Shown: positions 26,538 through 35,497 of the stretch, piece after piece
How the letters are laid out: the number at the start of each line of letters is the position of its first letter
Position numbering within the stretch: position 1 is the first letter of the stretch
Translations under genes and position numbers: made by a program
DNA from: Methylocystis sp. KS32
Lineage (GTDB): Bacteria > Pseudomonadota > Alphaproteobacteria > Rhizobiales > Beijerinckiaceae
Length of the DNA: 64,000 nucleotides
Direction of reading: 5' to 3'
Assembly (NCBI GenBank): GCA_002862095.1
Contig: PHSQ01000001.1
Span: 806,001-870,000 of the forward strand
The notes under the pieces: model-generated
Told to the model about the DNA's origin: nothing
Databases searched by the model: none
The model's input: only the letters and a program-made list of their open reading frames with translations

Positions 26538-26649
26538 AGTCGGCTCCGCGAAGCTCGATGTTGTCCACTGGCGACCGTTCGTTCCGCGAGAATCCGGTTC
26601 CTTACCGCGAATGGACGCATTATCCCCGTCCGCGGAGGAATTGCGCCCG

Positions 26650-26991
26650 TCACTTCCGCTTGGCGATGATCTTGTCTTTGATCTTGTCGTAAACGCCCTT
26701 TGGAACGATGTTTTTCTGGTAGAGTTCGTCCTTCCCTTTATAGGGGCGGCCCTTGACGATGGCGTCGGCGCGGGCGGCGCCAATGCCCGGCAGGGCGTCG
26801 AGGTCGGCGGCGCTGGCGGAATTGATATCGAGAAGGGCCGGAGCGGGTGTTTTGCCTGCGGTTGCGGTCGCCGGAGCGGAAACTGCCGGCGGAGAAGCCG
26901 GCTGGGGCGATTGGGCGAATGCCTGCGACGCCATTGCGGCAGCGAGAACAAATGGAATCATCCAGCGTGAAAAGGGAGCGGCGTTGGTCAT
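26650..26991 (-). CDS. Exported helix-hairpin-helix protein, ComEA-like
   Basis: About 113 aa. The ATG at 26991 has GAGGAG nine bases upstream and is preferred to the ATG at 26997. A signal peptide (MIPFVLAAAMASQAFA) and Pro/Ala linker lead to one HhH pair: LLDINSASAADLDALPGIGAARADAIV, then GKDELYQKNIVPKGVYDKIKDKI. ComEA-type proteins bind DNA in the periplasm during uptake; many alphaproteobacterial short forms are uncharacterised. Just upstream of hrpB in the same direction. Confidence 0.85.
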   Translation of the reverse strand: MTNAAPFSRWMIPFVLAAAMASQAFAQSPQPASPPAVSAPATATAGKTPAPALLDINSASAADLDALPGIGAARADAIVKGRPYKGKDELYQKNIVPKGVYDKIKDKIIAKRK

Positions 26992-27040
26992 CAGCATATT
27001 CTCCTCGAAGATCGGCCACCGCGGCCGCCCGTTCGATTAA

Positions 27041-27490
27041 TTACTCGAATTTCATCTGAAAGCCCACGATGGTTCGGTCGAATGGACCCTTTGGCAGATA
27101 GCAGAACGTATTGGTCGCCAATTGCGCCTCCCGGCAATGCGGATGATCCTGCGTCCACTCGTAGCCCAGCCGGTCCATGCAGGCCCTCATCTGTTCGGCG
27201 ATGAAGCGCTTGTTGGTCGAACGCTCACGCGGATAGGCCTGTTCGACCTGATATTCGCAATCCGTCAGATCGATTTGTTGACCGGCGAAATAGCGTCCGC
27301 CGCTGCTGCTGGTGAGAAAAAGCGTCTCGGTGGCGAGCATGAAGACGAGACCGGCGACGAGCGCCAATCTGGCTTGCAGCTTGGTGCGGAAGAAATTTAT
27401 ATCCAGAAAGGAGAGAAGGCCGCCCGCAATGAGAGCGCCCCCGATCAAGAGCGTGATCGGGGCGAAGAAAGTGCCAACATCCTCGTTCAT
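27041..27490 (-). CDS. Hypothetical membrane protein with two helices and Cys-rich tail
   Basis: 149 aa, ATG with AGGAG five bases upstream. Two transmembrane segments (FFAPITLLIGGALIAGGLLSFL and ARLALVAGLVFMLATETLFL) are followed by a soluble part with four Cys, in LTDCEYQV, MRACMDRL, HPHCREA and NTFCYLP. No family recognised. Upstream of the comEA-like gene on the same strand, about 50 bp away. Confidence 0.75.
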   Translation of the reverse strand: MNEDVGTFFAPITLLIGGALIAGGLLSFLDINFFRTKLQARLALVAGLVFMLATETLFLTSSSGGRYFAGQQIDLTDCEYQVEQAYPRERSTNKRFIAEQMRACMDRLGYEWTQDHPHCREAQLATNTFCYLPKGPFDRTIVGFQMKFE

Positions 27491-27854
27491 GCGGTCTCCT
27501 GGGGAATCGGCGCGACTCGATTAAGCTCTGAGCAAACGCGCGCCCATTTCTCGGGCAATCGGCTTTTTCTTTAGAATATGACGCGTTATTGGCCGTAGCA
27601 AGCTGGAAGCTTGCGCCCGAACCCTTGCCGAGCAAGGGCTTTCGCGGGCGAATTCCGTCGGCGATTCGGTTTTCTTAAACTTAACGATCGATTAATTGTA
27701 ACCGCAACATTCGGGACAAAGTTCCGGGCTACGAGTTGCCACCCCGCCCACCCTCCTGTATCCCCTGGAATGGCGCGGGATTAACCGTGTTGCGGTCGAT
27801 GGCCGGGTTTTGGTAGAGGCTTCTCGGCCTTCGACTTTAAAGAGGACGGTGATA
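27491..27854. other. Intergenic region before the polysaccharide export gene
   Basis: About 360 bp divergent space. Contains small dyads (CAAGCTGGAAGCTTG and TTGCCGAGCAA) and an AT-richer stretch around 27670-27705, which may be promoter. No gene or known RNA recognised. Confidence 0.4.
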
Positions 27855-29033
27855 TTGGGGTTCATTCGACAGATCGCGCCCGTAATTCTGGCGCTTGGCT
27901 TGGCGAGTTGCTCTTGGGCGCCGGGCGCCGGGCCTTCTCGCGACGCCATGGTGGAAGCCGGCACTGTCACACAAGAAAACGTCGATCCCTCATTCACTTT
28001 GGTTGAAGTCGGTCCGTCCGCCGTCTCTATTCTTTCGCGGCGCGGCGGATCGAGCCTGCGGAACCGCTTCGGGGACTACCGTCCTCCGACATCGTCCGTG
28101 ATCGGCGTCGGCGATACGGTGCAGGTGACGGTATGGGAAGCTGCATCGGGTGGTCTCTTCTCCTCGTCCATGCAAGGGGCGGTCAACTCGGGGTCGAAGG
28201 CGTCGTCATTTCCCGATCAGGCCGTGGGTCGGGACGGATCGATCACTTTGCCCTATGGCGGACGCATTCAGGCGGCGGGGCGAACGCCCCAGCAGGTCGA
28301 GGCCGCGATCGTCGAACGCCTTCGCGGAAAGGCGATCGAGCCTCAGGCGATCGTGAATGTGAGCAAGAACGCCAGCAATACGGCGACCGTCATCGGAGAG
28401 GTCACGGCAGGCGCTCGTGTTCCGCTGACCATTCGGGGTGATCGAATCATGGATGTGATCGCCTCGGCGGGCGGTTTCCGGTCTCCGACGCATGAGACAT
28501 TCATAAGCCTGACGCGAGACGGGCGCACCGTTCGCGTCCCGGTGCAGGCGCTCCTCGCGGACCCGCGGGAAAATATTTACGTGCGTCCGGGCGACGTCCT
28601 GACCGTCGAGCGCTCGTCCCAGACTTTCACCGTCGCGGGGGCGGCGGGAGCCAATGCGATGATCCCCTTCGACGCGCGCGGGCTCACGCTGGAGGAAGCG
28701 ATTGGGAAAGCCGGTGGTCTTCAAGACATGCGCGCCGACCCCGATGGCGTGTTTGTCATGCGCTACGAGCCGGTCGACCTCGTCAGGCAATTTCCTCAAG
28801 CGACTTCCGCGCTGCCTCCAGGAGGCATGACGCCGGTGGCATACCATCTCAACATGCGGGATCCCTCGGGCCTGTTTCTTGCGAGGAGATTTCCAATGCG
28901 AGACAAGGACATAATCTTCGTGTCGAACGCCCCGCTGACAGAAATCGGAAAATATTTCCAGCTCTTCCAGATGTTGACGGCTCCGGTGGTGCAGGGAGCG
29001 GGAGTCGCGGCGGTCGGTACGACCATCCACTAG
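27855..29033 (+). CDS. Polysaccharide biosynthesis/export lipoprotein (Wza/KpsD-like)
   Basis: About 392 aa. No ATG lies before the signal; TTG at 27855 has AGAGGA eight bases upstream and is preferred (GTG 27849 and TTG 27810 are possible). A lipobox LGLASC gives an acylated Cys. Poly_export domain: IGVGDTVQVTVWEAASGG, DGSITLPYGGRIQAAGRTPQQVEAAI; then SLBB-type repeats with VTAGARVPLTIRGDRIMDVI and FTVAGAAGANAMIPF. It forms an outer-membrane exit for exopolysaccharide. No other polysaccharide genes adjoin it. The TAG stop is supplied by a REP-like element. Confidence 0.9.
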   Translation: MGFIRQIAPVILALGLASCSWAPGAGPSRDAMVEAGTVTQENVDPSFTLVEVGPSAVSILSRRGGSSLRNRFGDYRPPTSSVIGVGDTVQVTVWEAASGGLFSSSMQGAVNSGSKASSFPDQAVGRDGSITLPYGGRIQAAGRTPQQVEAAIVERLRGKAIEPQAIVNVSKNASNTATVIGEVTAGARVPLTIRGDRIMDVIASAGGFRSPTHETFISLTRDGRTVRVPVQALLADPRENIYVRPGDVLTVERSSQTFTVAGAAGANAMIPFDARGLTLEEAIGKAGGLQDMRADPDGVFVMRYEPVDLVRQFPQATSALPPGGMTPVAYHLNMRDPSGLFLARRFPMRDKDIIFVSNAPLTEIGKYFQLFQMLTAPVVQGAGVAAVGTTIH

Positions 29034-29149
29034 AGCAAAATCCGAAAAAGTTGATAGACTTTTTCGATTGGATTTTGCTCCAGCTTTTTGAATCTGGAGC
29101 GATTTCTTATCGACCAGAAGATTCCGTCTGGTCGGAAAGCGCTCTAGAG
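29030..29149 (-). repeat. REP/MITE-like element, reverse orientation, at a stop codon
   Basis: CTAGAGCAAAATCCGAAAAA through GGAAAGCGCTCTAGAG is the reverse complement of the 113-bp unit with small changes (for example CCAGAAG in one arm). Its first CTAG gives the stop of the upstream export gene. The rest of 29150-29409 holds no recognisable gene. Confidence 0.85.
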
Positions 29150-29409
29150 TGACCGAGACGCCGGCCAGCGATGAGTTCGTGATTGGCATACGGCTTGCAG
29201 TGCAAGGTAAGGGGAATTACAGTGGCGTCCGTTAAAGTTTTGTCTCTCGTGGTGAATGAACTTATGGGGGCCGTGAGTCCTTCCATGGACGGGAGATATT
29301 GTTTGGGCGGATTGCTTTCGGATCACGGTCACAAAAAAGACCATCCGAGGGGCGATGAATTAAAATCGAGAACGTTGAGGCGTTCGAGATGTGAGAGTTG
29401 GGTGCCATA

Positions 29410-30201
29410 ATGACCACATCCCGATTGAACACGAGCTTTGTCGCGACGCAGGAACGTATTCTGCTCAACCATATCGTGCAACGGTTGCCGATGTGGGCGA
29501 CTCCAGACCACCTGACCCAGATCGGACTTTTGGGCGCCGCCGTCACGGGCGCCGGCTTCCTCTTGTGTAATTTTTCACCAGTTTATCTCTCGCTCGTGGC
29601 GGTTGGTCTGGCGATCAACTGGTTTGGGGACTCCTGCGACGGCTCCCTCGCCAGGCATCGAAAAATCGAGCGGCCCAAATATGGCTTCCTCATCGATCAT
29701 TCGAGCGACCTCGTGGCTCAGAGCCTCATCGTCATCGGGCTCGGCTGTTCGCCCTACTTCACGCTCTGCTCGGCGCTATTGGTGCTCTCGCTTTATCTAT
29801 TGATGAGTTCATACACCTATCTGCGCGCGGCGGTGGAAGGGGTGCATCGCCTCTCCTACGGCGGACTCGGCGCCACGGAATTCCGCATGATGGTCGCGCT
29901 TTGGCCCCTCGTCCCTCTGACCTTTGGGTCCTGCGTGGTCTCCGGGCGGATTTTCGGCTTCGCCGGCATAGATGTGGTGATCTCGCTGCTCGCCTTGTGC
30001 ACATACGTGATCTTCGTATTCCTAGTCAGGCAGGATCTCGAAAGGCTTGACGCCGAGGAGAACCAGCTTCTGGCCGAGACTCGCAATGTCGTCAGGCTTC
30101 ATGGGGGAGCCCCGTCCGCGCATCGCCCCGCGGGCGAAGAAAATCTCGGGAAGGAGACGGGACGGAGCCCCGTATTGGCCGACGTAGCCGAGCGCCGTTG
30201 A
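29410..30201 (+). CDS. CDP-alcohol phosphatidyltransferase family protein
   Basis: About 263 aa from the ATG at 29410. It carries the family motif in the form D-G-SL-A-R-x9-G-x3-D-x3-D (GDSCDGSLAR then GFLIDHSSD), which binds CDP and metal. About six transmembrane helices follow and precede it. Enzymes of this family attach a phosphatidyl or similar group to an alcohol such as inositol, glycerol phosphate or serine. The substrate cannot be read from sequence. It stands alone between a REP element and hpnA. Confidence 0.85.
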   Translation: MTTSRLNTSFVATQERILLNHIVQRLPMWATPDHLTQIGLLGAAVTGAGFLLCNFSPVYLSLVAVGLAINWFGDSCDGSLARHRKIERPKYGFLIDHSSDLVAQSLIVIGLGCSPYFTLCSALLVLSLYLLMSSYTYLRAAVEGVHRLSYGGLGATEFRMMVALWPLVPLTFGSCVVSGRIFGFAGIDVVISLLALCTYVIFVFLVRQDLERLDAEENQLLAETRNVVRLHGGAPSAHRPAGEENLGKETGRSPVLADVAERR

Positions 30202-30343
30202 AATCCGACGCCGAGGAAATTGTTATAGTGGGAATTCCGTCGATTCTTGTTTTTTTTTCGAATAGGCTGGCGAATGCCCCGAAATTGGACCGCGCGACCG
30301 CGCCTGTGATAGCGCATCCAAGAATGAATTGGACGAGCCGCTC

Positions 30344-31453
30344 GTGACGGATAGACCGAGGGCGACAGAAGCAGAGCCTTTAGCGCGACCGAACGGAGAC
30401 GTGGCCGTCGTCACCGGCGCCAGCGGTTTTATCGGGGGCGCCGTGGCAAAAGCGCTGCACGAGGAGGGCTTCCGCGTGCGCGCTTTCGTGCGTTCCACAA
30501 GTCCGCGCATGAATCTCCACGAGGCCTATGAGGTCGTGGTGGGCGACGTCACCGAGCGAGAGAGCGTTCGCAAAGCGATGAGCGGCGCTCGCTTTGTCTT
30601 TCACGTCGCGGCGGATTACCGCCTGTGGACGCCCGATCCGGCGAAAATGCTTCACACCAATGTCGAAGGGGCTCGGATCGTGATGGAGGAGGCGCTCTCC
30701 GCTAATGTCGAGCGCGTCGTCCACACTAGCAGCGTGGCGACGCTCGCGCCGGATCGCGAGGGGCTTTGCGACGAAAGTCGCCGCATGGACCGACTCGCAC
30801 GCCTCGGCGTCTACAAGCGCAGCAAAATCCTGAGCGAACGGCTGGTCGAGGAGATGATCGCGCGCCAGAATCTTCCCGCCGTGATCGTCAACCCGACCGC
30901 GCCTCTGGGTCCCGGCGATATTCGGCCGACGCCCACGGGCAGGATTATTCTGGAGGCGCTGCGTGGGAATATGCCTGCTTTCGTGGACACGGGTCTCGAT
31001 CTCGTCCATGTGGACGACGTAGCTCGGGGGCACGTGGCGGCGCTACGGAAGGGGAGAATTGGCGAGCGATATATTTTGGGCGGAGATAATATCGACCTTG
31101 CGTCGATATTGCGGGAGATCGCCCGTCTGACGAACAATAGACCGCCAACGATCAAACTCCCGCGCGCGCCGCTCGTCCCGCTGGCCATCTTGAACGAAGC
31201 TGTCGCCCGGATCACCGGGAGGGAGCCGTTCCTCAACTACGAGGGCCTTAGGCTGGCGGCGACCCCGATGTTTTTCGACGACTCCAAGGCGAGGCGCGAA
31301 CTCGGCTACGAGTCCAGAGCCCATGGCGCGACCATCGCCGACGCGATTAACTGGTTTCGCGACTACGAGGAGGCGCGTCGCAGCGGCAAGGGCTTTGAAG
31401 CTCGTTTCGAAAGGCGCAACCGAACCAAGGAAGAGGGCGGCTGGCGCAAATGA
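30344..31453 (+). CDS. hpnA: Hopanoid-associated sugar epimerase HpnA (extended SDR)
   Basis: About 369 aa from the GTG at 30344; a TTG at 30329 is the other candidate. Rossmann motif VTGASGFIGGAVAKAL, the SDR catalytic YxxxK in VYKRSKILSE, and the family stretch AADYRLWTPDP with NVEGARIVM match HpnA (TIGR03466). HpnA acts in assembling the bacteriohopanetetrol side chain. The neighbouring ispE supplies isoprenoid precursors for hopanoids, but other hpn genes are absent here. Confidence 0.85.
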   Translation: MTDRPRATEAEPLARPNGDVAVVTGASGFIGGAVAKALHEEGFRVRAFVRSTSPRMNLHEAYEVVVGDVTERESVRKAMSGARFVFHVAADYRLWTPDPAKMLHTNVEGARIVMEEALSANVERVVHTSSVATLAPDREGLCDESRRMDRLARLGVYKRSKILSERLVEEMIARQNLPAVIVNPTAPLGPGDIRPTPTGRIILEALRGNMPAFVDTGLDLVHVDDVARGHVAALRKGRIGERYILGGDNIDLASILREIARLTNNRPPTIKLPRAPLVPLAILNEAVARITGREPFLNYEGLRLAATPMFFDDSKARRELGYESRAHGATIADAINWFRDYEEARRSGKGFEARFERRNRTKEEGGWRK

Positions 31454-31519
31454 CAAAGCGGGCGGAGCCATGAAATTGCAGCGCATTCGTCTGACCATGA
31501 CATTCCCGAGGGGTGGGGG

Positions 31520-32389
31520 ATGCTAACGACTCGCGCGCCCGCGAAAATCAACATCGCCTTGCATGTGCTTGGCCGCCGGGCGGAAGACGGCCTCCATGAA
31601 CTCGAGAGCCTGGTGGCTTTCACCGGGGCGGGAGACGTCCTGTCGCTGGAGCCGGGCGCCGGGCTCGCCCTCGACATTCGCGGGCCAACCGCGCAGGCGG
31701 CGGGGGGAGGCCCGACCAATCTAGTCCAGCGCGCGGCCGAGAATTTGGCGGCGCGCATCCCCGGTTTGAAACTGGGGCGATTTTGCCTGCAAAAATCGCT
31801 ACCCGTGGCGGCGGGAATTGGCGGGGGATCGTCCGACGCCGCCGCCGCACTGCGTTTGCTGGCGCGGTCCAACGGCCTGCCGCTCGATGATCCGAGGATT
31901 CTCGACGCCGCGCGCGCCACCGGCTCCGATGTGCCTGTCTGTCTCGATCCCCATGCGCGCTTCATGCGCGGCGCTGGGGAAGATGTCGGGCCGAGGCTCC
32001 TGCTGCCGCCGCTCCCCGCCGTGCTGGTCAATCCCGGCGTCGCGGTGGAAACGGGGCCGGTCTTCAAACGGCTCGGCCTCGCCCTCGGCGAGCGCAGCGG
32101 GTCGCCGCCCCATCCCCCGATCCGTTCCGGAATGGACCCGGACGCCTTTTGGAGCGCGCTGTCCAAGGGGCGGAACGATCTCGAGGACGCCGCCTGTCTC
32201 GTCGCGCCCGTGATTGTCGACGTCCTTGCTGTCCTTCGAGCGGCGAAAGGCAGCCGCATCGCCCGCATGTCGGGGTCCGGCGCCACCTGTTTCGCATTGT
32301 TTTCCACGCGCCGCGCCGCGTCGCGCGCCGCCGCCGCCATAAAGTCCTGTCATCCCGGCTGGTGGGCGCGGCCGGCGATGCTGCGCTGA
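31520..32389 (+). CDS. ispE: 4-diphosphocytidyl-2-C-methyl-D-erythritol kinase IspE
   Basis: 289 aa. GHMP kinase motifs: [14 protein letters not shown] at the start, the glycine-rich ATP loop [17 protein letters not shown] near residue 100, and the C-terminal [13 protein letters not shown] motif. It phosphorylates CDP-methylerythritol in the MEP isoprenoid pathway. It lies 66 bp after hpnA and 46 bp before rlmB on the same strand. Confidence 0.96.
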   Translation: MLTTRAPAKINIALHVLGRRAEDGLHELESLVAFTGAGDVLSLEPGAGLALDIRGPTAQAAGGGPTNLVQRAAENLAARIPGLKLGRFCLQKSLPVAAGIGGGSSDAAAALRLLARSNGLPLDDPRILDAARATGSDVPVCLDPHARFMRGAGEDVGPRLLLPPLPAVLVNPGVAVETGPVFKRLGLALGERSGSPPHPPIRSGMDPDAFWSALSKGRNDLEDAACLVAPVIVDVLAVLRAAKGSRIARMSGSGATCFALFSTRRAASRAAAAIKSCHPGWWARPAMLR

Positions 32390-32435
32390 CGCAAACACGC
32401 GGCGGGGAGCTTTTGCTTTCGCGAGGGGAGAAGAA

Positions 32436-33284
32436 ATGACCGGCGACGGACGCAGACCGCCCCAAAGGCGCGCCAGGAAAGACCCCGAAGCCGGGCGGCG
32501 CCCGGCGCCGCGCGGCCAAGCCCGGCGCGCCGCCGACCGCCAGGGCGGCCAAAGCGGCCCCTCTCCGGATATCGCCCTGCTATACGGCTTCCATGCCGTG
32601 CGCGAGGCGCTGACGGCGGGCAAGCGCGAATTGCTAGCGCTTTACGTTACCGAGAACGCTCTACCGCGTGTCGCCGAGTTCGCAGCGGCGGCGGGAGTGC
32701 CGCCTCGCATTATAGAGGCGCGCGAGCTGGCCCGCCGACTTGGCGAGGAGGCGGTTCATCAGGGCCTCCTTCTGGAAGCGCGGCCGCTACCCGAACTCGA
32801 CGTGAGCGAGATCGCGCAAAACAGCGGAATCGTCGTCGCGCTGGATCAGATCACCGATCCTCACAATGTAGGCGCCATCCTGCGAACGGCCGCGGCCTTC
32901 GCCGCGGACGCGCTGATCGTCACCGAGCGCCATGCGCCGCAATTTGACGGCGTTCTCGCCAAGGCGGCCTCTGGCGGGCTGGAGCATGTCGATATCGTCC
33001 CGGTGGTCAATCTCGCTCGCGCCCTCGATGAATTGTCCCGGCTCGGTCATCGGCTTATTGGGCTTGATTCCGAGGGGAGCGAAAGCCTCGAAACGACGCC
33101 GCTGCAAAAGCCGGTGGTCCTTGTTCTCGGCGCGGAGGGCAAGGGGCTGCGGCGGCTGACGCGCGAGCGCTGCGACGCGGTGGCGCGGCTCGACATGCCT
33201 GGCGCGATCAAGAGTCTGAACGTGTCCAATGCCTGCGCCATCGCTTTAGCCATATTGCGCCGGCGCCTTGCGGACGGCGGTTGA
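32436..33284 (+). CDS. rlmB: 23S rRNA guanosine-2'-O-methyltransferase, RlmB/TrmH family
   Basis: 282 aa with a good ribosome-binding site (GGGGAG). A basic N-terminal tail of about 45 residues precedes the SpoU substrate-binding domain (LLYGFHAVREALTAG). The knotted SPOUT domain has motif 1 DQITDPHNVGAILRTAAAF, motif 2 VLVLGAEGKGLRRL and motif 3 IKSLNVSNACAIAL. It methylates G2251 of 23S rRNA in E. coli; assignment to RlmB rather than another SpoU enzyme is by overall similarity. Confidence 0.9.
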   Translation: MTGDGRRPPQRRARKDPEAGRRPAPRGQARRAADRQGGQSGPSPDIALLYGFHAVREALTAGKRELLALYVTENALPRVAEFAAAAGVPPRIIEARELARRLGEEAVHQGLLLEARPLPELDVSEIAQNSGIVVALDQITDPHNVGAILRTAAAFAADALIVTERHAPQFDGVLAKAASGGLEHVDIVPVVNLARALDELSRLGHRLIGLDSEGSESLETTPLQKPVVLVLGAEGKGLRRLTRERCDAVARLDMPGAIKSLNVSNACAIALAILRRRLADGG

Positions 33285-33399
33285 ATTCCGCCGTGGCGCT
33301 ACGCACTATTGGGTTGCAGCCGCCGCGCGCCGGCGCGCTTTTGCAGGATTGACCTTGCAGTCCATTCGGGGAATAGAAGGACTCGCATTTGGCGCATGG

Positions 33400-33475
33400 G
33401 CCGGTTTAGCTCAGTCGGTAGAGCAACTGATTTGTAATCAGTAGGTCGCGGGTTCGAATCCTGCAACCGGCACCA
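33400..33475 (+). tRNA. tRNA-Thr (anticodon TGT)
   Basis: 76-base cloverleaf: acceptor GCCGGTT pairs with AACCGGC, D-arm with TAGCTCAGTCGGTAGAGC, anticodon stem ACTGA/TCAGT with loop TTTGTAA (TGT at 33433-33435), T-arm GCGGGTTCGAATCCTGC, discriminator A and encoded CCA. Its 3' end is the integration site of the element that follows. Confidence 0.97.
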
Positions 33476-33476
33476 A
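33459..33476 (+). other. Left attachment site (attL) in the tRNA-Thr 3' end
   Basis: TCCTGCAACCGGCACCAA recurs at 37274-37290 lacking one G. The tRNA-proximal copy keeps the tRNA intact, as expected after tyrosine-recombinase integration. Confidence 0.65.
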
Positions 33477-33569
33477 ATCCCCGTTCGCTAGCGTCCCAGA
33501 AGGTCCAGAAATAGCTGAAAAACAATATGTTATGCCAGGATTGGCGTCCGAGGGCGTCCGGGGCCGTGC

Positions 33570-33638
33570 GTTGGTATCCGCAAAATTTGTTGGTATGTTT
33601 GTTGGTATGTCGTCGATACCAACAAAGCGGATACCAAC
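33570..33638. repeat. Cluster of five GTTGGTAT sites (three direct, two inverted), left end
   Basis: GTTGGTAT at 33570, 33589 and 33601; ATACCAAC at 33616 and 33631, immediately before the integrase start at 33639. Two more copies at 37195 and 37207 lie at the other end. Likely integrase arm-type or excisionase sites, or an operator for the integrase promoter. Confidence 0.7.
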
Positions 33639-34850
33639 ATGCCGCTAACCGATATGTAAATCCGGACGGCCAAGCCCGGCGCCCGCCTCGTCAAGCTTTC
33701 CGACGGCGGCGGGCTGCAATTATGGATCATGCCTGACGGCGCGAAGCGCTGGCGTTTCGCCTACAGGCTCGCCGGCCTTCAAAAGGTGCTTGCCGTTGGC
33801 GTCTGCCCGGCGACCGGGCTTCGCGAAGCGCGAGAGGCGCCCGACGATGCCAAGCGCCTTTTGGCCGATGGCCAAGACCCCGCCATCGCCAAGAAGCTTG
33901 CCAAGTCCGCGAAGGCTGCGGCGAACGCCAACACATTCGAGGCCATCGCCGCCGAACTTCTGGACAAGAAGCGGCGCGAGGCGAAAGCCGAAAAGACCTT
34001 AAGCAAACTCGAATGGCTGTTGAGCCTCGCTCGTCCGGCCATTGGGCCGCGTCCAATAACCGAAATAACCGCGCCGGAAGTCTTGGCCGTGCTTCGCGGA
34101 GCCGAGTCTCGTGGCACGCATGAAACCGCGCATCGGCTTCGCGCCACCATCGGCGAGGTTTTCCGCTTCGCCGTCGCCACGGGCCGCGCCGAGTCCGACC
34201 CTACGGGAGCGCTCAAGGGCGCTTTGATCGCGCCAATCGTCAACCATCGCGCCGTGATCATCGAGCCCAAGGCGTTCGGCGGGCTGCTGCGCGCGCTCGC
34301 CGGCTATGACGGCGCGCCGGAAACGCGCGCGGCGCTCGAATTGCTCGCCCTGACTTTCGTCCGCCCCGGCGAGCTTCGCGCGGCGGAATGGGCCGAATTC
34401 GATCTGGACGCGGGCGTTTGGGCGATACCGGCCGAAAAGATGAAAATGAAGCGCCCGCATCGCGTCCCGCTGGCGCCGCGCGCAGTGGCAATCTTGCGCG
34501 AGCTTCAAGGGATAACCGGCGCCGGAAAGTTCCTTTTCCCGTCGATCCGCTCGGCGGCGCGCTGCATGTCGGAAAACACCATCAACGCGGCCTTGCGCCG
34601 GCTCGGCTTCGCCCAAGACGAAATGACCGGCCACGGCTTCCGCTCGGCGGCGTCTTCCATGTTGAACGAGTCGGGCCTGTGGAACGCCGACGCCATTGAA
34701 CGGCAATTGGCGCATGTCGATAATGATTCAGTCCGTCGCGCCTACGCCCGCGCGGACTTTTGGGAAGAGCGGGTCCGCATGATGGCGTGGTGGGCGAGTC
34801 AATGCGAGGAAATGTGGCGCGGGGGGAAGGTCATCGCGCTTCGCGCCTAA
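33639..34850 (+). pseudogene. P4-type tyrosine integrase interrupted by TAA at codon 7
   Basis: The ATG at 33639 opens MPLTDM, then TAA (33657-33659), then IRTAKPGARLVKLSDGGGLQ in the same frame, the normal start of the DUF4102 arm-binding domain. Downstream the frame is intact to 34850, with the catalytic Arg in TFVRPGEL, HGFR, the second His in LAHVD and the Tyr in RRAYARADF. The next in-frame ATG (33729) would lose most of the DUF4102 domain. Either it is a recent pseudogene or it is expressed from a non-standard start or by readthrough. It sits next to its tRNA target. Confidence 0.78.
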
Positions 34851-34854
34851 GCGC

Positions 34855-35214
34855 TGTGGACAAAAATCAGATATTTCTGTGGATTGTGTGGATAAGTTTT
34901 ATAACTCATTGTATTTAAGTGATTATATCGATCTAAATTAGTCTACGCCTTTGTGGATATCCTGTGAATAAAGCTGTGGGGAAACTGCGCAAAACCGTTT
35001 CGCGAACAGTGTCCGGCCGATGCCTCGTGCTGAGTCTAGCTCACGGACCACGCCGGTTCGTGCTGCACCTCCCGGAATGGAGAAAGACGAGAAAAATGAG
35101 CCGCACCAACCCCTGCCAGGGTCAATGCGGCTCGTTGGGTTTGAACCCGCGCTCGGCTAGGAGCGGGAAAAGCCTAACTCAGCTTCTCAATCATAGTCAA
35201 AAGATGATTGAGAA
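34855..35214 (+). other. Origin-like region: DnaA-box cluster and two hairpins
   Basis: Six TGTG-boxes in one orientation at 34855, 34878, 34887, 34952, 34963 and 34975; TGTGGATAA and TGTGAATAA fit the DnaA consensus exactly and three others are one or two bases off. The interval is AT-rich, unlike its surroundings. Then come a nested hairpin GAGCCGCA/TGCGGCTC (35098-35133, inner CCC/GGG) and a perfect 11-bp stem TTCTCAATCAT/ATGATTGAGAA (35184-35214). No gene is seen in 34851-35252. It may be the replication origin of the element when excised. Confidence 0.5.
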
Positions 35215-35252
35215 ACTGGCTCGTCCATGGATTTTGACGAGAAAGGTTGACC

Positions 35253-35495
35253 ATGGCTCGATTAAGCGGTGGCGTCGATGGCACGCGACTTAATCCAAAT
35301 AATCCGCATTTCCCCCAAACCGGCTTCCTTCGCCTCGGCTCGATACTCGCCCCAAGGGGACCGATTCCCGTTGGCCGCTCGACGTGGTGGGCTGGCGTCA
35401 AGGATGGCCGATTCCCCCAACCCGTGAAGCTTGGCCCGCGCATAACCATTTGGCGGGTGGAAGATATTCGCGCGCTCATCGAAAACGGCGGGTGA
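35253..35495 (+). CDS. AlpA-like helix-turn-helix regulator / excisionase
   Basis: 80 aa. The ATG at 35253 has GAAAGG six bases upstream, better than the TTG at 35247. The body fits AlpA/MerR-type small DNA-binding proteins: RLGSILAPRGPIPVGRSTWWAGVKDGRFPQPVKLGPRITIW in pieces, ending VEDIRALIENGG. AlpA proteins regulate P4-type integrases or act as excisionases. It is followed after two bases by the chimera gene, so the two form an operon. Confidence 0.8.
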   Translation: MARLSGGVDGTRLNPNNPHFPQTGFLRLGSILAPRGPIPVGRSTWWAGVKDGRFPQPVKLGPRITIWRVEDIRALIENGG

Positions 35496-35497
35496 CC

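Noticed and set aside
26538..26951. N-terminal extension of HrpB
   Set aside because: It overlaps the comEA-like gene in another frame, lacks an alternative start with ribosome-binding site and is not part of HrpB homologues.
33310..33360. GCGCGCC/GGCGCGC palindrome with TTTT after rlmB
   Set aside because: No loop is possible in the perfect palindrome and the T-run is short; not listed as a terminator.
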